Below, piece after piece: positions 7,769 through 16,587 of a stretch of 64,000 nt of DNA. Position 1 is the stretch's first letter, and every line of letters starts with the position of its first letter. This DNA comes from Parvibaculum sp. (GTDB taxonomy: Bacteria > Pseudomonadota > Alphaproteobacteria > Parvibaculales > Parvibaculaceae), in contig NZNS01000010.1 in assembly GCA_002694985.1 (NCBI GenBank), positions 62,001 through 126,000 of the forward strand, in the 5' to 3' direction. A program made the translations under genes and the position numbers. Below the pieces are notes generated by a model. The model made no database searches, was not told the DNA's origin, and saw nothing but the letters and a program-made list of their open reading frames with translations.

Positions 7769-10093
7769 TCAGAAGGTGAAGCTGGTGGTGAGGGTGAAGG
7801 TCCGTGGATTGCCGAGCATGACGCGGCGGCCATTCCAGTTGGATGTCGAGAGGTAGGTCTTGTCGGCGATGTTTTCGATATTCAGACGGACGGCGACATT
7901 TTCCGTGACCTCATAGGCAACCATCGCATCGAAGACGGTATAGGCCGGCAATTTGCCATATGTGCCGTTGGCGACAATGCGGAGCGCATCGTCCGGGCGG
8001 CCGAGCCAGGCCGAGCCGAGATAGCGTGCGCCGCCACCCAGCGTCAGACCGACGGGGAAGCGATAGGTCATCCAGAGATTCGCCGTCACATTGGGCGTGA
8101 AGGCAAGCTCATCGCCATCCGAGGTCGTGGCCGTGCCGTAATCGCCCGCACGGTTGCCCGCCGGGTTCAGCGGATCGAGGATGATGGAATCGATCAGCGC
8201 AGGATTGTCGAGCTGACGCTCGCTATCCATCAGAAGCAATCCGCCATAGACGTTCCATTCCGGCGTGATCTGACCCGCAGCGCCCAGCTCCAGACCCTGG
8301 ACGACCTGATCCTGATAGCCGATCAGAGTGCCGCGCGGCGCAACCGGCACATCCTGCTTTTCCGTGTGGAAGAGCGAGGCTGTAAGCGAGAGCCTTTCGT
8401 CCAGCACATCCCACTTCGCGCCGACTTCATAGTTGATGGAGGTGACGGGGCCAACGCCGGGTACGAAGCCCGGGAAAGCATTACCACCCGTACGCGAGAT
8501 ATCGGGGTTTGAGAGGAACGAGGTATGCGGATCCTCGGCCATGCCCGCCGACACGTAGAAGGTGCCATTGGGGGCGGGCTTGTAGACAACCCCAATCTTG
8601 CCGCCGAAAAGCGTTTCGCTTTCCTCATAACGGGGCAAGCCGCCAATGCTCGCGTCGGAGGCGCTGACCTCCGCATCGTAGCGTTCGGCGCGCGCACCGC
8701 CCGTTACCTGCCATTGCGGGCTGAACTCAATCGTGTCGTAGACATAGGCCGCCACCGTCTTCACCTCGACCTCGTTCGTCGAGGCGGGCACGAAGGGCAA
8801 GGCCCCGGCGCGGTAGGGGTCCGGGTTATAGGCGTTGGTCGCACTGGCGACACCGTTGAACCGGCCGGCGGCGGACTCTTCCTTCGTCAGATCGATACCG
8901 GCGGAGAGGTGGTGCTTCAGCGATCCCGTCGCGAACTCGTAGGACAGATTGGTAAGATTCGACAGCGTCTTGTTCTCGCGATCGTAGAACAGTGTCTGCG
9001 TGTTGATCACGCCGCCGCCCGCATTGCCTGTCGGCGTAGTGAAGCGGGACTGCCGGTCCACGACCGAATAGCGCGTCTGGTTGCTAAGCGTCACGGCGGA
9101 AGAGAGGTCGTATTCGAAGCTGGCGAGGAACACATCGCTCGTCACATCGTCGAAGTCCGAGGCAAGCCCATAATAGTTGTCGCGAGAAATACCTGACAGC
9201 GCGGGATCGAAGGCGGCCTGAGCGTCCGGCGAGCCGGTTTCCGAAAATGCGGCGCCGGGCAGGCCCCAGTCGGGGATGTCATTGCGCTCGACATGCTCAT
9301 AGGAAAAGACGGTGCGGAATTCCTCGCCAAGGCCGAAAGCAATGGAGGGCGCAAAGCCCCAGGCATTCGCCTCCGCCATCTCGCGACCCGGCACACCGCT
9401 ATCCTCGATCAGCGCGTTGATGCGAACCGCGGTGCTGTCATCGATTTTCTGATTGACGTCGACGGTCGCGCGGCGACGGTCCTCGCTGTCATATTCGTCG
9501 AAGCCATAGCTCACATCGGCATTGATGAAGTCGCGAAGACCTGGCGTCTTGGTGACGATATTGACATAGCCACCGGCGCTGCCGCGGCCATTATCCGCGG
9601 CCGGGCCCTTGAACACCTCGACATCCTCGATGTTGAAGGCGTCACGGGTATAGCTGCCGCTGTCACGCGAGCCATCCATGAAAATATCGCCGCTCGCGTC
9701 GAAACCGCGGAGCTGGAAATTATTGGCGCTGGCGGCAAAACCGTTCTCGCCGGCATTGAAGGAGATGCCGGGCGTATTCCTCAGAATTTCGGTCAGGTTG
9801 CGTGCGCCCTGCTCCTTGATGACCTGCTGGGGAATGACGTTCACCGTCTGCGGCGTGTCGAGAAGCGGCGCGGTCTGCTTGGCGGAAGAAAGATGATCGG
9901 TCGTGTAGGTATCTTCGGCTCCCCAAACCTCAAGCGGCGCCGTCACGATGGGCGCGGTAACTTCCTGCTCTTCTTTCGCGGCTGCCTCCTGGGCGGCGGC
10001 CTGCACCGCCGCGAAGGTGGTCAGCGATACGGAAATGCCTGCGGCAAGCGCAAGCCGCGAGGCGGATGAAAGCAGGACAGTTTCATTCTTCAT
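7769..10093 (-). CDS. TonB-dependent catecholate siderophore receptor, Fiu-like
   Basis: 774 residues from the ATG at 10093. Order seen: signal peptide (about 1-37, ending AAQ-AAAQE), a TonB-box-like stretch, plug domain with LLDTPQTVNVIPQQVI and NFQLRGFDASGDIFMDG, then a 22-strand barrel ending in the aromatic TLTTSFTF. The QLRGF and plug motifs fit ferric-siderophore receptors of the Fiu/FoxA class. It imports iron-siderophore complexes across the outer membrane using ExbBD-TonB energy. ExbB-ExbD-TonB are encoded divergently and a PiuC homologue lies downstream. The promoter region holds a Fur-like box, so iron repression is likely. Confidence 0.93.
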   Translation of the reverse strand: MKNETVLLSSASRLALAAGISVSLTTFAAVQAAAQEAAAKEEQEVTAPIVTAPLEVWGAEDTYTTDHLSSAKQTAPLLDTPQTVNVIPQQVIKEQGARNLTEILRNTPGISFNAGENGFAASANNFQLRGFDASGDIFMDGSRDSGSYTRDAFNIEDVEVFKGPAADNGRGSAGGYVNIVTKTPGLRDFINADVSYGFDEYDSEDRRRATVDVNQKIDDSTAVRINALIEDSGVPGREMAEANAWGFAPSIAFGLGEEFRTVFSYEHVERNDIPDWGLPGAAFSETGSPDAQAAFDPALSGISRDNYYGLASDFDDVTSDVFLASFEYDLSSAVTLSNQTRYSVVDRQSRFTTPTGNAGGGVINTQTLFYDRENKTLSNLTNLSYEFATGSLKHHLSAGIDLTKEESAAGRFNGVASATNAYNPDPYRAGALPFVPASTNEVEVKTVAAYVYDTIEFSPQWQVTGGARAERYDAEVSASDASIGGLPRYEESETLFGGKIGVVYKPAPNGTFYVSAGMAEDPHTSFLSNPDISRTGGNAFPGFVPGVGPVTSINYEVGAKWDVLDERLSLTASLFHTEKQDVPVAPRGTLIGYQDQVVQGLELGAAGQITPEWNVYGGLLLMDSERQLDNPALIDSIILDPLNPAGNRAGDYGTATTSDGDELAFTPNVTANLWMTYRFPVGLTLGGGARYLGSAWLGRPDDALRIVANGTYGKLPAYTVFDAMVAYEVTENVAVRLNIENIADKTYLSTSNWNGRRVMLGNPRTFTLTTSFTF

Positions 10094-10198
10094 TGGTCTG
10101 GAAGCCCCCATGGAATACAGAATGCAGTCTCGATCATGATGATAATGCGAACTGCTCTTATCAAAGGGGCCAACAAGTTCCATTCATATTTTCGATCT

Positions 10199-10217
10199 TA
10201 TTGCGTATCATTCTCAA
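10199..10217. promoter_or_regulatory. Probable Fur box upstream of the siderophore receptor gene
   Basis: Read on the minus strand the site is TTGAGAATGATACGCAATA, close to the Fur consensus built of GATAAT-type hexamers and partly palindromic. It lies about 105 bases before the receptor ATG in the divergent promoter region. Assignment is by eye. Confidence 0.55.
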
Positions 10218-10302
10218 ATGTGGCATAGGGACCACACTTAAACGACAGGCACCTAGCCGCATTCCGGACGAAGCCTCGCAAGCGGACCGGGGCATTTAGT
10301 CT

Positions 10303-10322
10303 TATTGATAATTACTCGCATA
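10303..10322. promoter_or_regulatory. Second Fur-like box, upstream of exbB
   Basis: TATTGATAATTACTCGCATA has a central GATAATTA core, AT-rich within a GC-rich region, about 105 bases before the exbB start. The spacing mirrors the box before the divergent receptor gene, suggesting each direction has its own iron-responsive operator. It could instead be an Irr-type box. Confidence 0.45.
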
Positions 10323-10427
10323 CATGCCCTATGTGGCTGCGTGGGAAGAGGCAGATTGCCTGTCCGCCCCCGGCCGGATCAGGCGGAGCGGGAGCGCGGG
10401 TCGCAGTGGTATGCTGGCGGCGCCCGG

Positions 10428-11381
10428 ATGAAAAATGGTGACGAGATGATTTACGATTTGGCGTTCGGCCGGCTTGCCGGTTTCCTTGGCGCGGGCCTTG
10501 TCTGCCTGATGCTGGCTGGACCTCTGCAGGCGCAGGAAACGCCGGCGACCGGCATGGAGAGCGAAAGCGCAACCACGGCGCCCCTTTCCGATGAGACCAG
10601 CGGCATGGTTGAGGACGGCGCTCTTACGCAAGATGCGAGCGAGGACGGCTTCGACATGACGACGCCGGACGCGGAAGCGGAGCTTGCGCTGCCACACGAC
10701 CTTTCGCCCTGGGGCATGTTCATGCAGGCGGACATCGTGGTGAAAGTCGTGATGATCGGCCTCATCTTCGCCTCCTTCGTCACCTGGACAATCTGGTTTG
10801 CGAAACGGATGGAGATTTCCGGTGCGCGCCGACGCGCGAAGGCGGCTTTCCAGACGCTCGCCTCCGCCTCTTCGCTTGACGAAGCAAGCACCAGCCTTGC
10901 CAAATCGAAAGGGCCGGTGACGCTGCTCGCCGGCGCCGCCACGCAGGAGGTGCAGGCCTCCGGCGACAACCCGGAGAAGGAAGGCGTGAAGGAACGCATC
11001 GCATGGCGCTTCCAGCGCATCGAGGCGAATGCCGCGCGCGAAATCGGCGCCGGTACGGGCGTCCTTGCAACCATCGGCGCAACGGCCCCCTTCGTCGGAT
11101 TGTTCGGCACGGTCTGGGGCATCATGAACAGCTTCATCGGCATCGCGCAGACGCAGACGACGAACCTCGCCGTCGTCGCGCCGGGCATTGCCGAAGCGCT
11201 GCTCGCGACGGGGCTCGGCCTTGTCGCCGCCATTCCAGCCGTTGTGATCTACAACTCTTTCTCGCGCTCCATTGCAGGCTATCGCGCACTCATCGCCGAC
11301 AGCTCGGCAGAACTGCTGCGCCTCGTGAGCCGCGACCTCGATCTCGGCCGCCGCTCACGGCTGGCCAAAGCAGCGGATTGA
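10428..11381 (+). CDS. exbB: TonB-system energiser ExbB (long alphaproteobacterial form)
   Basis: 317 residues from the ATG at 10428 (10446 is an alternative). An N-terminal signal-like hydrophobic stretch (about 12-32) is followed by an acidic Ser/Thr/Glu-rich periplasmic linker, then the MotA/TolQ/ExbB core with three membrane helices: VVMIGLIFASFVTWTIWF, GVLATIGATAPFVGLFGTVWG and GIAEALLATGLGLVAAIPAV. The GLFGTVWG motif is diagnostic. With ExbD it forms the proton channel that powers TonB. It is the first gene of exbB-exbD-tonB, 3 bases before exbD, and is probably iron-controlled through the Fur-like box upstream. Confidence 0.93.
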   Translation: MKNGDEMIYDLAFGRLAGFLGAGLVCLMLAGPLQAQETPATGMESESATTAPLSDETSGMVEDGALTQDASEDGFDMTTPDAEAELALPHDLSPWGMFMQADIVVKVVMIGLIFASFVTWTIWFAKRMEISGARRRAKAAFQTLASASSLDEASTSLAKSKGPVTLLAGAATQEVQASGDNPEKEGVKERIAWRFQRIEANAAREIGAGTGVLATIGATAPFVGLFGTVWGIMNSFIGIAQTQTTNLAVVAPGIAEALLATGLGLVAAIPAVVIYNSFSRSIAGYRALIADSSAELLRLVSRDLDLGRRSRLAKAAD

Positions 11382-11384
11382 GCC

Positions 11385-11810
11385 ATGGCCGTTCATCTCG
11401 ATCATGGCGACGACGATCTCGCCGAAGTGCATGAAATCAACGTCACGCCGTTCATCGACGTGATCCTGGTGCTGCTGATCGTCTTCATGATCGCGGCACC
11501 GCTGGCGACAGTCGACGTTCCGGTGGATCTGCCATCGGCCAATGCCGAGCCGCAACCGCGCCCCGCAGAACCGCTCTATCTTTCGGTGAAAGCCGACCTC
11601 AGCCTGCTGATCGGTGAGGAGCCGGTGGCGAAAGACGGGCTGCGCGCGGCCCTTGAAGAGCAGACGGGCGGCGACCGGGAGCAGCGCATCTTCCTGCGCG
11701 CGGACAAGTCAGTCGATTATGGCGACCTCATGGATGTGATGAACGGCCTGCGCAGTGCGGGCTATCTGAAGATCGCTCTTGTCAGCCTGGATTCCGCGGA
11801 CGCGCCATGA
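11385..11810 (+). CDS. exbD: TonB-system protein ExbD
   Basis: 141 residues. The cytoplasmic N-terminus EINVTPFIDVILVLLIVFM is the ExbD/TolR signature: one membrane helix with the proton-carrying Asp (D25 in FIDVIL). A small periplasmic domain follows (about 45-140), with the typical VDYGDLMDVM and ending IALVS. It starts 3 bases after the exbB stop and overlaps the tonB start by ATGA, indicating translational coupling of the three genes. It works as the stator/proton-relay partner of ExbB. Confidence 0.95.
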   Translation: MAVHLDHGDDDLAEVHEINVTPFIDVILVLLIVFMIAAPLATVDVPVDLPSANAEPQPRPAEPLYLSVKADLSLLIGEEPVAKDGLRAALEEQTGGDREQRIFLRADKSVDYGDLMDVMNGLRSAGYLKIALVSLDSADAP

Positions 11811-12616
11811 GTATAGCCGTCCCCACGGGGAGCGATATTTCCTCTGGCCAGGCAGGCACTCTCCCTGGCGGGGCGGACATACTCCCTGGCCGGGCCGGAT
11901 ATACCGGTGTTGCTCCGGCATGGCGCAGCGGCGCCATTTTCGCCATCGTCATTCATGCGGCTGTCGCCGGCGGCTTCGTTGCCTGGCAGTTCGGACAGAC
12001 GCCTCCGCCCGAGACGGCGGCGGCCATCACTATCGACCTTGCGCCGATGGTGAGCGCACCGCCCGTGCCGGAGGTGAGCGCGCCGGAAGGCCCGAAGGAA
12101 GAGGAAACGCCGCCCGAGGAGATCATCGAGCCGACGCCGCTGCCGGAACCGCCGCTGCCGCGCGAGGCCATTCCCGAGCCCGAGAAAAAACCCGAGAAGA
12201 AGCCGGAAAAGAAGCCGGTGAAAAAGGTCGTGAAGGAAACGACGGCTCCGCGCGCTCAGCCCCTGCCCGTGGCCAAGGAAGTTGTCGCGCCCGTCAAAGC
12301 AGCGCCAAATGCGGCGGAGGCGCGCGCCCTGCCGACCTATGAACAGGCGCTGCTCGCACATCTCGAACGCTACAAGCGATACCCCCGTTCAGCGCAACGG
12401 CGCGGCCAGGAAGGCACTGTCTATGTGCGCTTCAAGATCGACCGGCAGGGCAAGCTGCTCTCGCACAGCCTTGAACGGACGTCCGGCAGTTCAAGGCTCG
12501 ACCGGGGCGGAATCGACACGGTGACGCGGGCCGACCCCTTTCCGCCCGTGCCGCAGGACATTTCGCGCGATCCTTTCGAGGTGGTCGTGCCGATCCGCTT
12601 CAATCTCGACCGTTGA
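11807..12616 (+). CDS. tonB: Energy transducer TonB
   Basis: 269 residues. A 42-residue Gly/Pro-rich N-terminal extension (with two near copies of a TLPG-type unit) precedes the single membrane anchor at about 43-62 (IFAIVIHAAVAGGFVAWQF, with the conserved helix His). Then comes a Pro/Glu/Lys-rich periplasm-spanning segment with EKKPEKK repeats, and the C-terminal TonB fold (about 170-269) with YPRSAQRRGQEGTVYVRF. It passes energy from ExbBD to outer-membrane receptors. The cytoplasmic extension is longer than in E. coli TonB; an internal start is possible but no better ribosome site is seen. Confidence 0.92.
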   Translation: MSIAVPTGSDISSGQAGTLPGGADILPGRAGYTGVAPAWRSGAIFAIVIHAAVAGGFVAWQFGQTPPPETAAAITIDLAPMVSAPPVPEVSAPEGPKEEETPPEEIIEPTPLPEPPLPREAIPEPEKKPEKKPEKKPVKKVVKETTAPRAQPLPVAKEVVAPVKAAPNAAEARALPTYEQALLAHLERYKRYPRSAQRRGQEGTVYVRFKIDRQGKLLSHSLERTSGSSRLDRGGIDTVTRADPFPPVPQDISRDPFEVVVPIRFNLDR

Positions 12617-12646
12617 GCAAGCTCATGCACTTCGCCACGGGCAACC

Positions 12647-13384
12647 TCACGACAGGATGAGGCCGCCATCGACGATGAGCGTCTGGCCGTAGATATAGGA
12701 AGAGAGCGGCGAGGCGAGAAAGAGCGCGGCGCCTGCCATGTCTTCCGGCTTGCCAAGACGGCCGGCCGGAATCCCGCGAATGGCCATTTCGCGGCGCTTC
12801 GGGTCTTCCGTCGTTACCTTCGTCAGTTTCGTATCGACAAGGCCCGGTGCAATACCGTTCACGCGGATGCCATCGCTTGCCCATGCTTCGCCCAATGTGC
12901 GCGTGAGACCGACGGCGCCGGTCTTCGATGCATTATAGGCGGGGTTGCCGCGCGTCGCATGGAAGCCCGCAGTGGAACTCACCGTGATGAGCGAGCCTTT
13001 CGCGGCAGCCAGCATGTCGTGAAACTTGATGGCGCAGGCCATGAGGCTGTTCAGGTTGACATCCACGACCTTCCGAAAGCCATCCATCTTGAACTCGCCG
13101 CGCTTGTAGATGACCGTACCCTGACAAAGCACGAGTACATCGAGCGAGGAAAATGGCGGCGCATAGGCCTCGATGGCGTCGAAATCGGCGACATCCATCT
13201 GCGCATAGTGAAGGCCCGTCATGTCGGAGCCTTCAATGCCTTCATAGTCCTTTGCGCTGGCGCGTGTACCCCAGACATGGGCTTCCGCGCCACGCTCGCG
13301 AAAGGCATGGGCGATGCCGTTGCCGATGCCGCTGGAGCCGCCAACGACAAGTACGCGCTTGCCGGTAAAATCCGTGTCCTTCAT
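12647..13384 (-). CDS. Short-chain dehydrogenase/reductase (SDR)
   Basis: 245 residues, classical SDR length. The NAD(P)-binding GGSSGIG opens the Rossmann fold, and the catalytic Ser (VSSTAG), Tyr and Lys (YNASK) are in place, followed by INVNG/IAPGLV-type sequence and the C-terminal YIYGQTLIVDGG. It reduces or oxidises an unknown alcohol or ketone. It is convergent with tonB. A 51-codon reading frame with a good ribosome site ends at its start codon (TAATG) but looks non-coding. Confidence 0.88.
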   Translation of the reverse strand: MKDTDFTGKRVLVVGGSSGIGNGIAHAFRERGAEAHVWGTRASAKDYEGIEGSDMTGLHYAQMDVADFDAIEAYAPPFSSLDVLVLCQGTVIYKRGEFKMDGFRKVVDVNLNSLMACAIKFHDMLAAAKGSLITVSSTAGFHATRGNPAYNASKTGAVGLTRTLGEAWASDGIRVNGIAPGLVDTKLTKVTTEDPKRREMAIRGIPAGRLGKPEDMAGAALFLASPLSSYIYGQTLIVDGGLILS

Positions 13385-13757
13385 TACAATTCCCTCTCTC
13401 TTTTTTCAGATTCCATTTCAGCAGATCCAGCGCACGCTCGAAAAGGCCGGCCGTGCTTGCATGAAGCTGATCGCCGGCAACTGGCCCGCCGCCTTGAGGC
13501 CAGCAGCCAGCCAGGATCGACCGGAATGTTTTCAGTCATGGCCTGTCGCCTCCCCGGCATCGATGAAGGACTATGCGCTTTATGGCTTCTCGCTTCTCAA
13601 CATGGTCTTTACCGCTTCGATAATCGTCGAGCGGACGGAGCGCGGTGACAACATGCAGGGAGGTTTCCTGGATACAGCGCTACAACGGGGCCGTTTCGAT
13701 TCAAGGCGGCAGATGCCGAAGCAACCCGCCGCCCTGAATTTCGTTATCGCATGCAGT
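13385..13757. other. 373-base gap between SDR and nitronate monooxygenase-like gene
   Basis: No supported gene. A 51-codon minus-strand frame (13384-13539) starts after GGGGAGG and its stop overlaps the SDR start, but its Arg/Cys/Ser-rich product looks like out-of-frame sequence. Another minus-strand frame in the same stretch (about 13385-13490) gives a helical segment, so a decayed small gene is possible. No clear hairpin or promoter was found. Confidence 0.35.
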
Positions 13758-14735
13758 TTATGCCGCGAGCAGACCTTCGAGCCGCTTGCGGATGATGGTT
13801 TCGGCTTCCGACATCATTCTGTCGATCAGTTCCTTGCAGGTCGGGATGTCGTGGATGAGGCCGGCAACCATGCCGCAGCTCCATGCGCCTGCATCCATGT
13901 CGCCCTCCTGCATGACGCGCGGATAGACACCGCCGACGAGATCCTTGATGTCGTCGATGGTGGTCGCAGCGCCCTTCTCTCGCTCGATTTCCACGATCTT
14001 CTCGACGGCAGGGTTCGCCAGCACGCGCTCGGTGTTCCTGAGCGGGCGCATGATGAGGCGGGTGTCGAGTTCGCTCGCGGCGATGAGCGCCTGCTTCACA
14101 TTTTCATGCACGGGCGCTTCCTTCGTGGCGATGAAGCGGGTGCCCATATTGATGCCGTCGGCACCGAGCGCGAGAGCCGCAACGAGCTGCGAAGCCGTGC
14201 CCATGCCGCCGGAGGCGACGAAGGGGATCTTCAGCTCCTCGGCCGCGCGAGGCAGCAGGATCATGTTGGGAATATCGTCTTCACCCGGATGACCGCCGCA
14301 TTCGAAACCGTCGACGCTCACCGCATCGCAGCCAATGCGCTCGGCCTTCAGGGAATGGCGAACGGAGGTGCATTTGTGGATGACCTTGACACCGCCCTCC
14401 TTGAGCGCGGGCATATAGGCCTCGGGGCTGCGGCCCGCCGTCTCCACGACCTTCACGCCGCCTTCAATGATTGCCTGGATATATTCAGGGTAAGGCGGAT
14501 TGGTGAATCCCGGCAGAAAGGTGAGGTTCACGCCGAAAGGCTTGTCCGTCATATCGTTGCACTTCGCGATTTCCTTCGCGAGAGCTTCGGGCGTCGGCTG
14601 AGTGAGGCCGGTGATGATGCCGAGGCCGCCCGCATTTGAAACGGCGGCGGCCATTTCCGCGAGGCCGACGAAGTGCATGCCACCCTGGATGACGGGATGC
14701 TGAATGCCGAAAAGTTCCGTGATGCGCGTCTTCAT
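13758..14735 (-). CDS. Nitronate monooxygenase-like FMN enzyme (2-nitropropane dioxygenase family)
   Basis: 325 residues from the ATG at 14735, preceded by GGGAG. This is a TIM-barrel flavoprotein: opening LFGIQHPVIQGGMHFVGLAEMAAAVSNAG (split motif PVIQGGM), then VSVDGFECGGHPG and VASGGMGT, which bind FMN phosphate, and MGTRFIATKEAP. This pattern is shared by nitronate monooxygenases and FabK-type enoyl reductases; the FECGGHPGE form is common in the former. It probably detoxifies alkyl nitronates or acts on an unsaturated acyl substrate. No operon partner is obvious. Confidence 0.85.
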   Translation of the reverse strand: MKTRITELFGIQHPVIQGGMHFVGLAEMAAAVSNAGGLGIITGLTQPTPEALAKEIAKCNDMTDKPFGVNLTFLPGFTNPPYPEYIQAIIEGGVKVVETAGRSPEAYMPALKEGGVKVIHKCTSVRHSLKAERIGCDAVSVDGFECGGHPGEDDIPNMILLPRAAEELKIPFVASGGMGTASQLVAALALGADGINMGTRFIATKEAPVHENVKQALIAASELDTRLIMRPLRNTERVLANPAVEKIVEIEREKGAATTIDDIKDLVGGVYPRVMQEGDMDAGAWSCGMVAGLIHDIPTCKELIDRMMSEAETIIRKRLEGLLAA

Positions 14736-14893
14736 GTAGGACGTCTCCCGAGTGACTGTTCTTGCCGGCCTGCGGCGCGGCTGCATGTTCCTGCCCGGCA
14801 GGATAGCCTTATCGAGAGGTTTTCGGAACTCGCCCCGAGACAAAACCCGGTTCAGATGCGAACAGCTGGTTGAGCCTTCACTGACGGGGAAGG

Positions 14894-16507
14894 TCAGGCA
14901 TCCTCAAGCGCCAGCTCGCGCGCCAGGACGGCAAGCGGCGGGGCATCATGGATGAATCCGTAGCGCGTGACCGTGGTTTCGAGCGGCGAAACACCGAAAC
15001 GCTCATGCAGCGTCTCAACCTTTTCGCGGAGAGCCGCACCGGGCGCGGCGGGCTGGCGCACGACGGCCAGCACCAGCACATCCCGGCCTTTTGCCGTGGC
15101 GGTTTCCGTTCCAAACAAGTGCCTCAACCCCGGCACATCGCGCAGACTGCTCTGCCCCGCCTCCCCATCCTTGACGACGGAGGAGGAAAGCTTGCCGATC
15201 AGCACTGCCGCGCCGAAGGGAAACGTGCCGTTGATATCAAAAATGAGCTTGTCGGTGTTGAGGGAACGGAAGTTGCTCGCGGTCGTGTTCTCCGTATTGA
15301 GAATGGAAAACTCCACACCCGCCGTCATGGTTACGGCGGAAGCGGTAAGAATTTGCGGCTCTATCGACATCTTGACGCCGATTTCCTTCTCGAATTCACC
15401 GCTGGAGCCATCGCCCGCCGCGACGACATAGACCTCAGTGCCATCGAAAATCTCCGACTTCTCGCCGAGACGCGCAACGATGGAGGGTGAAGCGTCGATG
15501 GTGACAAAGCTTTTCCGGTCGCTTGCGATACTCAGCGCATAAGTCACTTCGGGAATGTCGATGGTGGCAGAGCTCGACACATTCCATGTCGAGTTGTTGC
15601 TGCCCGACGGGTTGGTATAGGTGAAATCGAGAAGTTGCGCGCCGAACTGAATCTGCAGGGCGGACAGCAGATCGATTCCGGTTGTCGAAGCGGCTTCTCC
15701 ATTGCGGCGGATAATATAGGCGTCGACGATGACATTCTGCTGTTCGCACTTCTTGCCGAGACGCTCTGCTTCCTCTTTCGAGGCCGGGCGCTCGTCTCCT
15801 TCTTCGTCGATAAAGCTGAAGTCGAGGTTCAGCCCGCTCAAATTATAGCCATCGCTGTCGTCATCATCATCGTCGTCATCGTCATCATCGTCTCTCTTCG
15901 CCAGCACGCGGCAAACAAACTCATCATCGTGATCGATCACCTCATCGAGCGGCGGCACCACGATGCGGGGCGCGCGTGCATCCGCCGGGGCATCATAGGC
16001 AGCCTTCATATAGAGCGTGACCGTGTCCCGGCTTTTCACACGAGCGTCAAGCGCGCGCCGATGCAGGCTGAAGGCCAGCTGTTCGTAATTGCCGCGCAAG
16101 GCGGCAAGCGCTGCTGCATTCCAGAGCGCCTCATTGTCGGTAATGGATGCCGCCTCAACGAATGCGTTCATGGATTGCTCGAAATTGCCGAGCATGTCGT
16201 GCACGACACCTGCATAGAACCAAGCAGGCCAGTAATCCCGCGAGAGGCGGGCAGCCGTTTCAAAACCGACTCTCGCCTGATGCAGGTCAAAATCGGTACG
16301 CCCGCTCACATGAAGGAGTCGCAACGCCTTGCGAAAATGATTTTCGTAGGATCGGGGTGCGGCCGCCAGATCCGGCGCGGTGACGGGGTCGGGAAGGATG
16401 AGCGCTTCCTTGACCTTGTCCCCCGGCGCCCCCGACACGCAGGCCGAAAGCGCAAACGCGAGAAACAATCCCGGCAAGCAGCCATATAGAAACGACTTGA
16501 ACTTCAT
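14894..16507 (-). CDS. Lipoprotein with TPR-like N-half, poly-aspartate run and secretin-like C-half
   Basis: 537 residues. The signal peptide ends in the lipobox LSAC (C23). Residues about 55-155 are helical, TPR-like (DYWPAWFYAGVVHDMLGNFE). Residues 206-217 are twelve aspartates in a row, encoded by mixed GAT/GAC codons. From about 270 to 490 a beta-rich region resembles the secretin C-domain of type II/III secretion and pilus systems, including an amphipathic TFPFGAAVLIGKLSSS and DVPGLRHLFG, which matches the secretin pattern PxLGxLF. No other secretion or pilus genes are nearby. It is probably outer-membrane attached; function unknown. Confidence 0.6.
   Translation of the reverse strand: MKFKSFLYGCLPGLFLAFALSACVSGAPGDKVKEALILPDPVTAPDLAAAPRSYENHFRKALRLLHVSGRTDFDLHQARVGFETAARLSRDYWPAWFYAGVVHDMLGNFEQSMNAFVEAASITDNEALWNAAALAALRGNYEQLAFSLHRRALDARVKSRDTVTLYMKAAYDAPADARAPRIVVPPLDEVIDHDDEFVCRVLAKRDDDDDDDDDDDDSDGYNLSGLNLDFSFIDEEGDERPASKEEAERLGKKCEQQNVIVDAYIIRRNGEAASTTGIDLLSALQIQFGAQLLDFTYTNPSGSNNSTWNVSSSATIDIPEVTYALSIASDRKSFVTIDASPSIVARLGEKSEIFDGTEVYVVAAGDGSSGEFEKEIGVKMSIEPQILTASAVTMTAGVEFSILNTENTTASNFRSLNTDKLIFDINGTFPFGAAVLIGKLSSSVVKDGEAGQSSLRDVPGLRHLFGTETATAKGRDVLVLAVVRQPAAPGAALREKVETLHERFGVSPLETTVTRYGFIHDAPPLAVLARELALEDA
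15852..15891. repeat. Trinucleotide GAY repeat coding twelve aspartates
   Basis: A run of GTC/ATC triplets on the plus strand (GAC/GAT on the coding minus strand), in frame in the secretin-like lipoprotein gene. Codons are mixed rather than identical, so the tract may be selected as protein rather than produced only by slippage. Confidence 0.75.
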
Positions 16508-16587
16508 TCCCCGCCCCGAAACATGTTCCGGCCTCCCCTAGAATCCCCCCCGGGAGGCCGGAATGATATCAGTAATTACCGGAAGCT

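Noticed and set aside
13462..13490. MKLIAGNW-like start of triosephosphate isomerase in the plus frame
   Set aside because: Only eight residues match and the next residues do not follow the family; chance is the better explanation.
13384..13539. 51-codon minus-strand frame with a good ribosome site ending at the SDR start
   Set aside because: The product is Arg/Cys/Ser-rich with no pattern; it looks like shadow sequence, so it is only mentioned in the gap entry.
15852..15891. CRISPR-like or microsatellite phase-variation tract
   Set aside because: There are no spacers, and the triplets are mixed codons in frame, so length changes would not shift the frame.
15635..16489. Long plus-strand frame opposite the secretin-like lipoprotein gene
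   Set aside because: It is the antisense shadow of the real gene; the aspartate repeat gives a misleading hydrophobic stretch.
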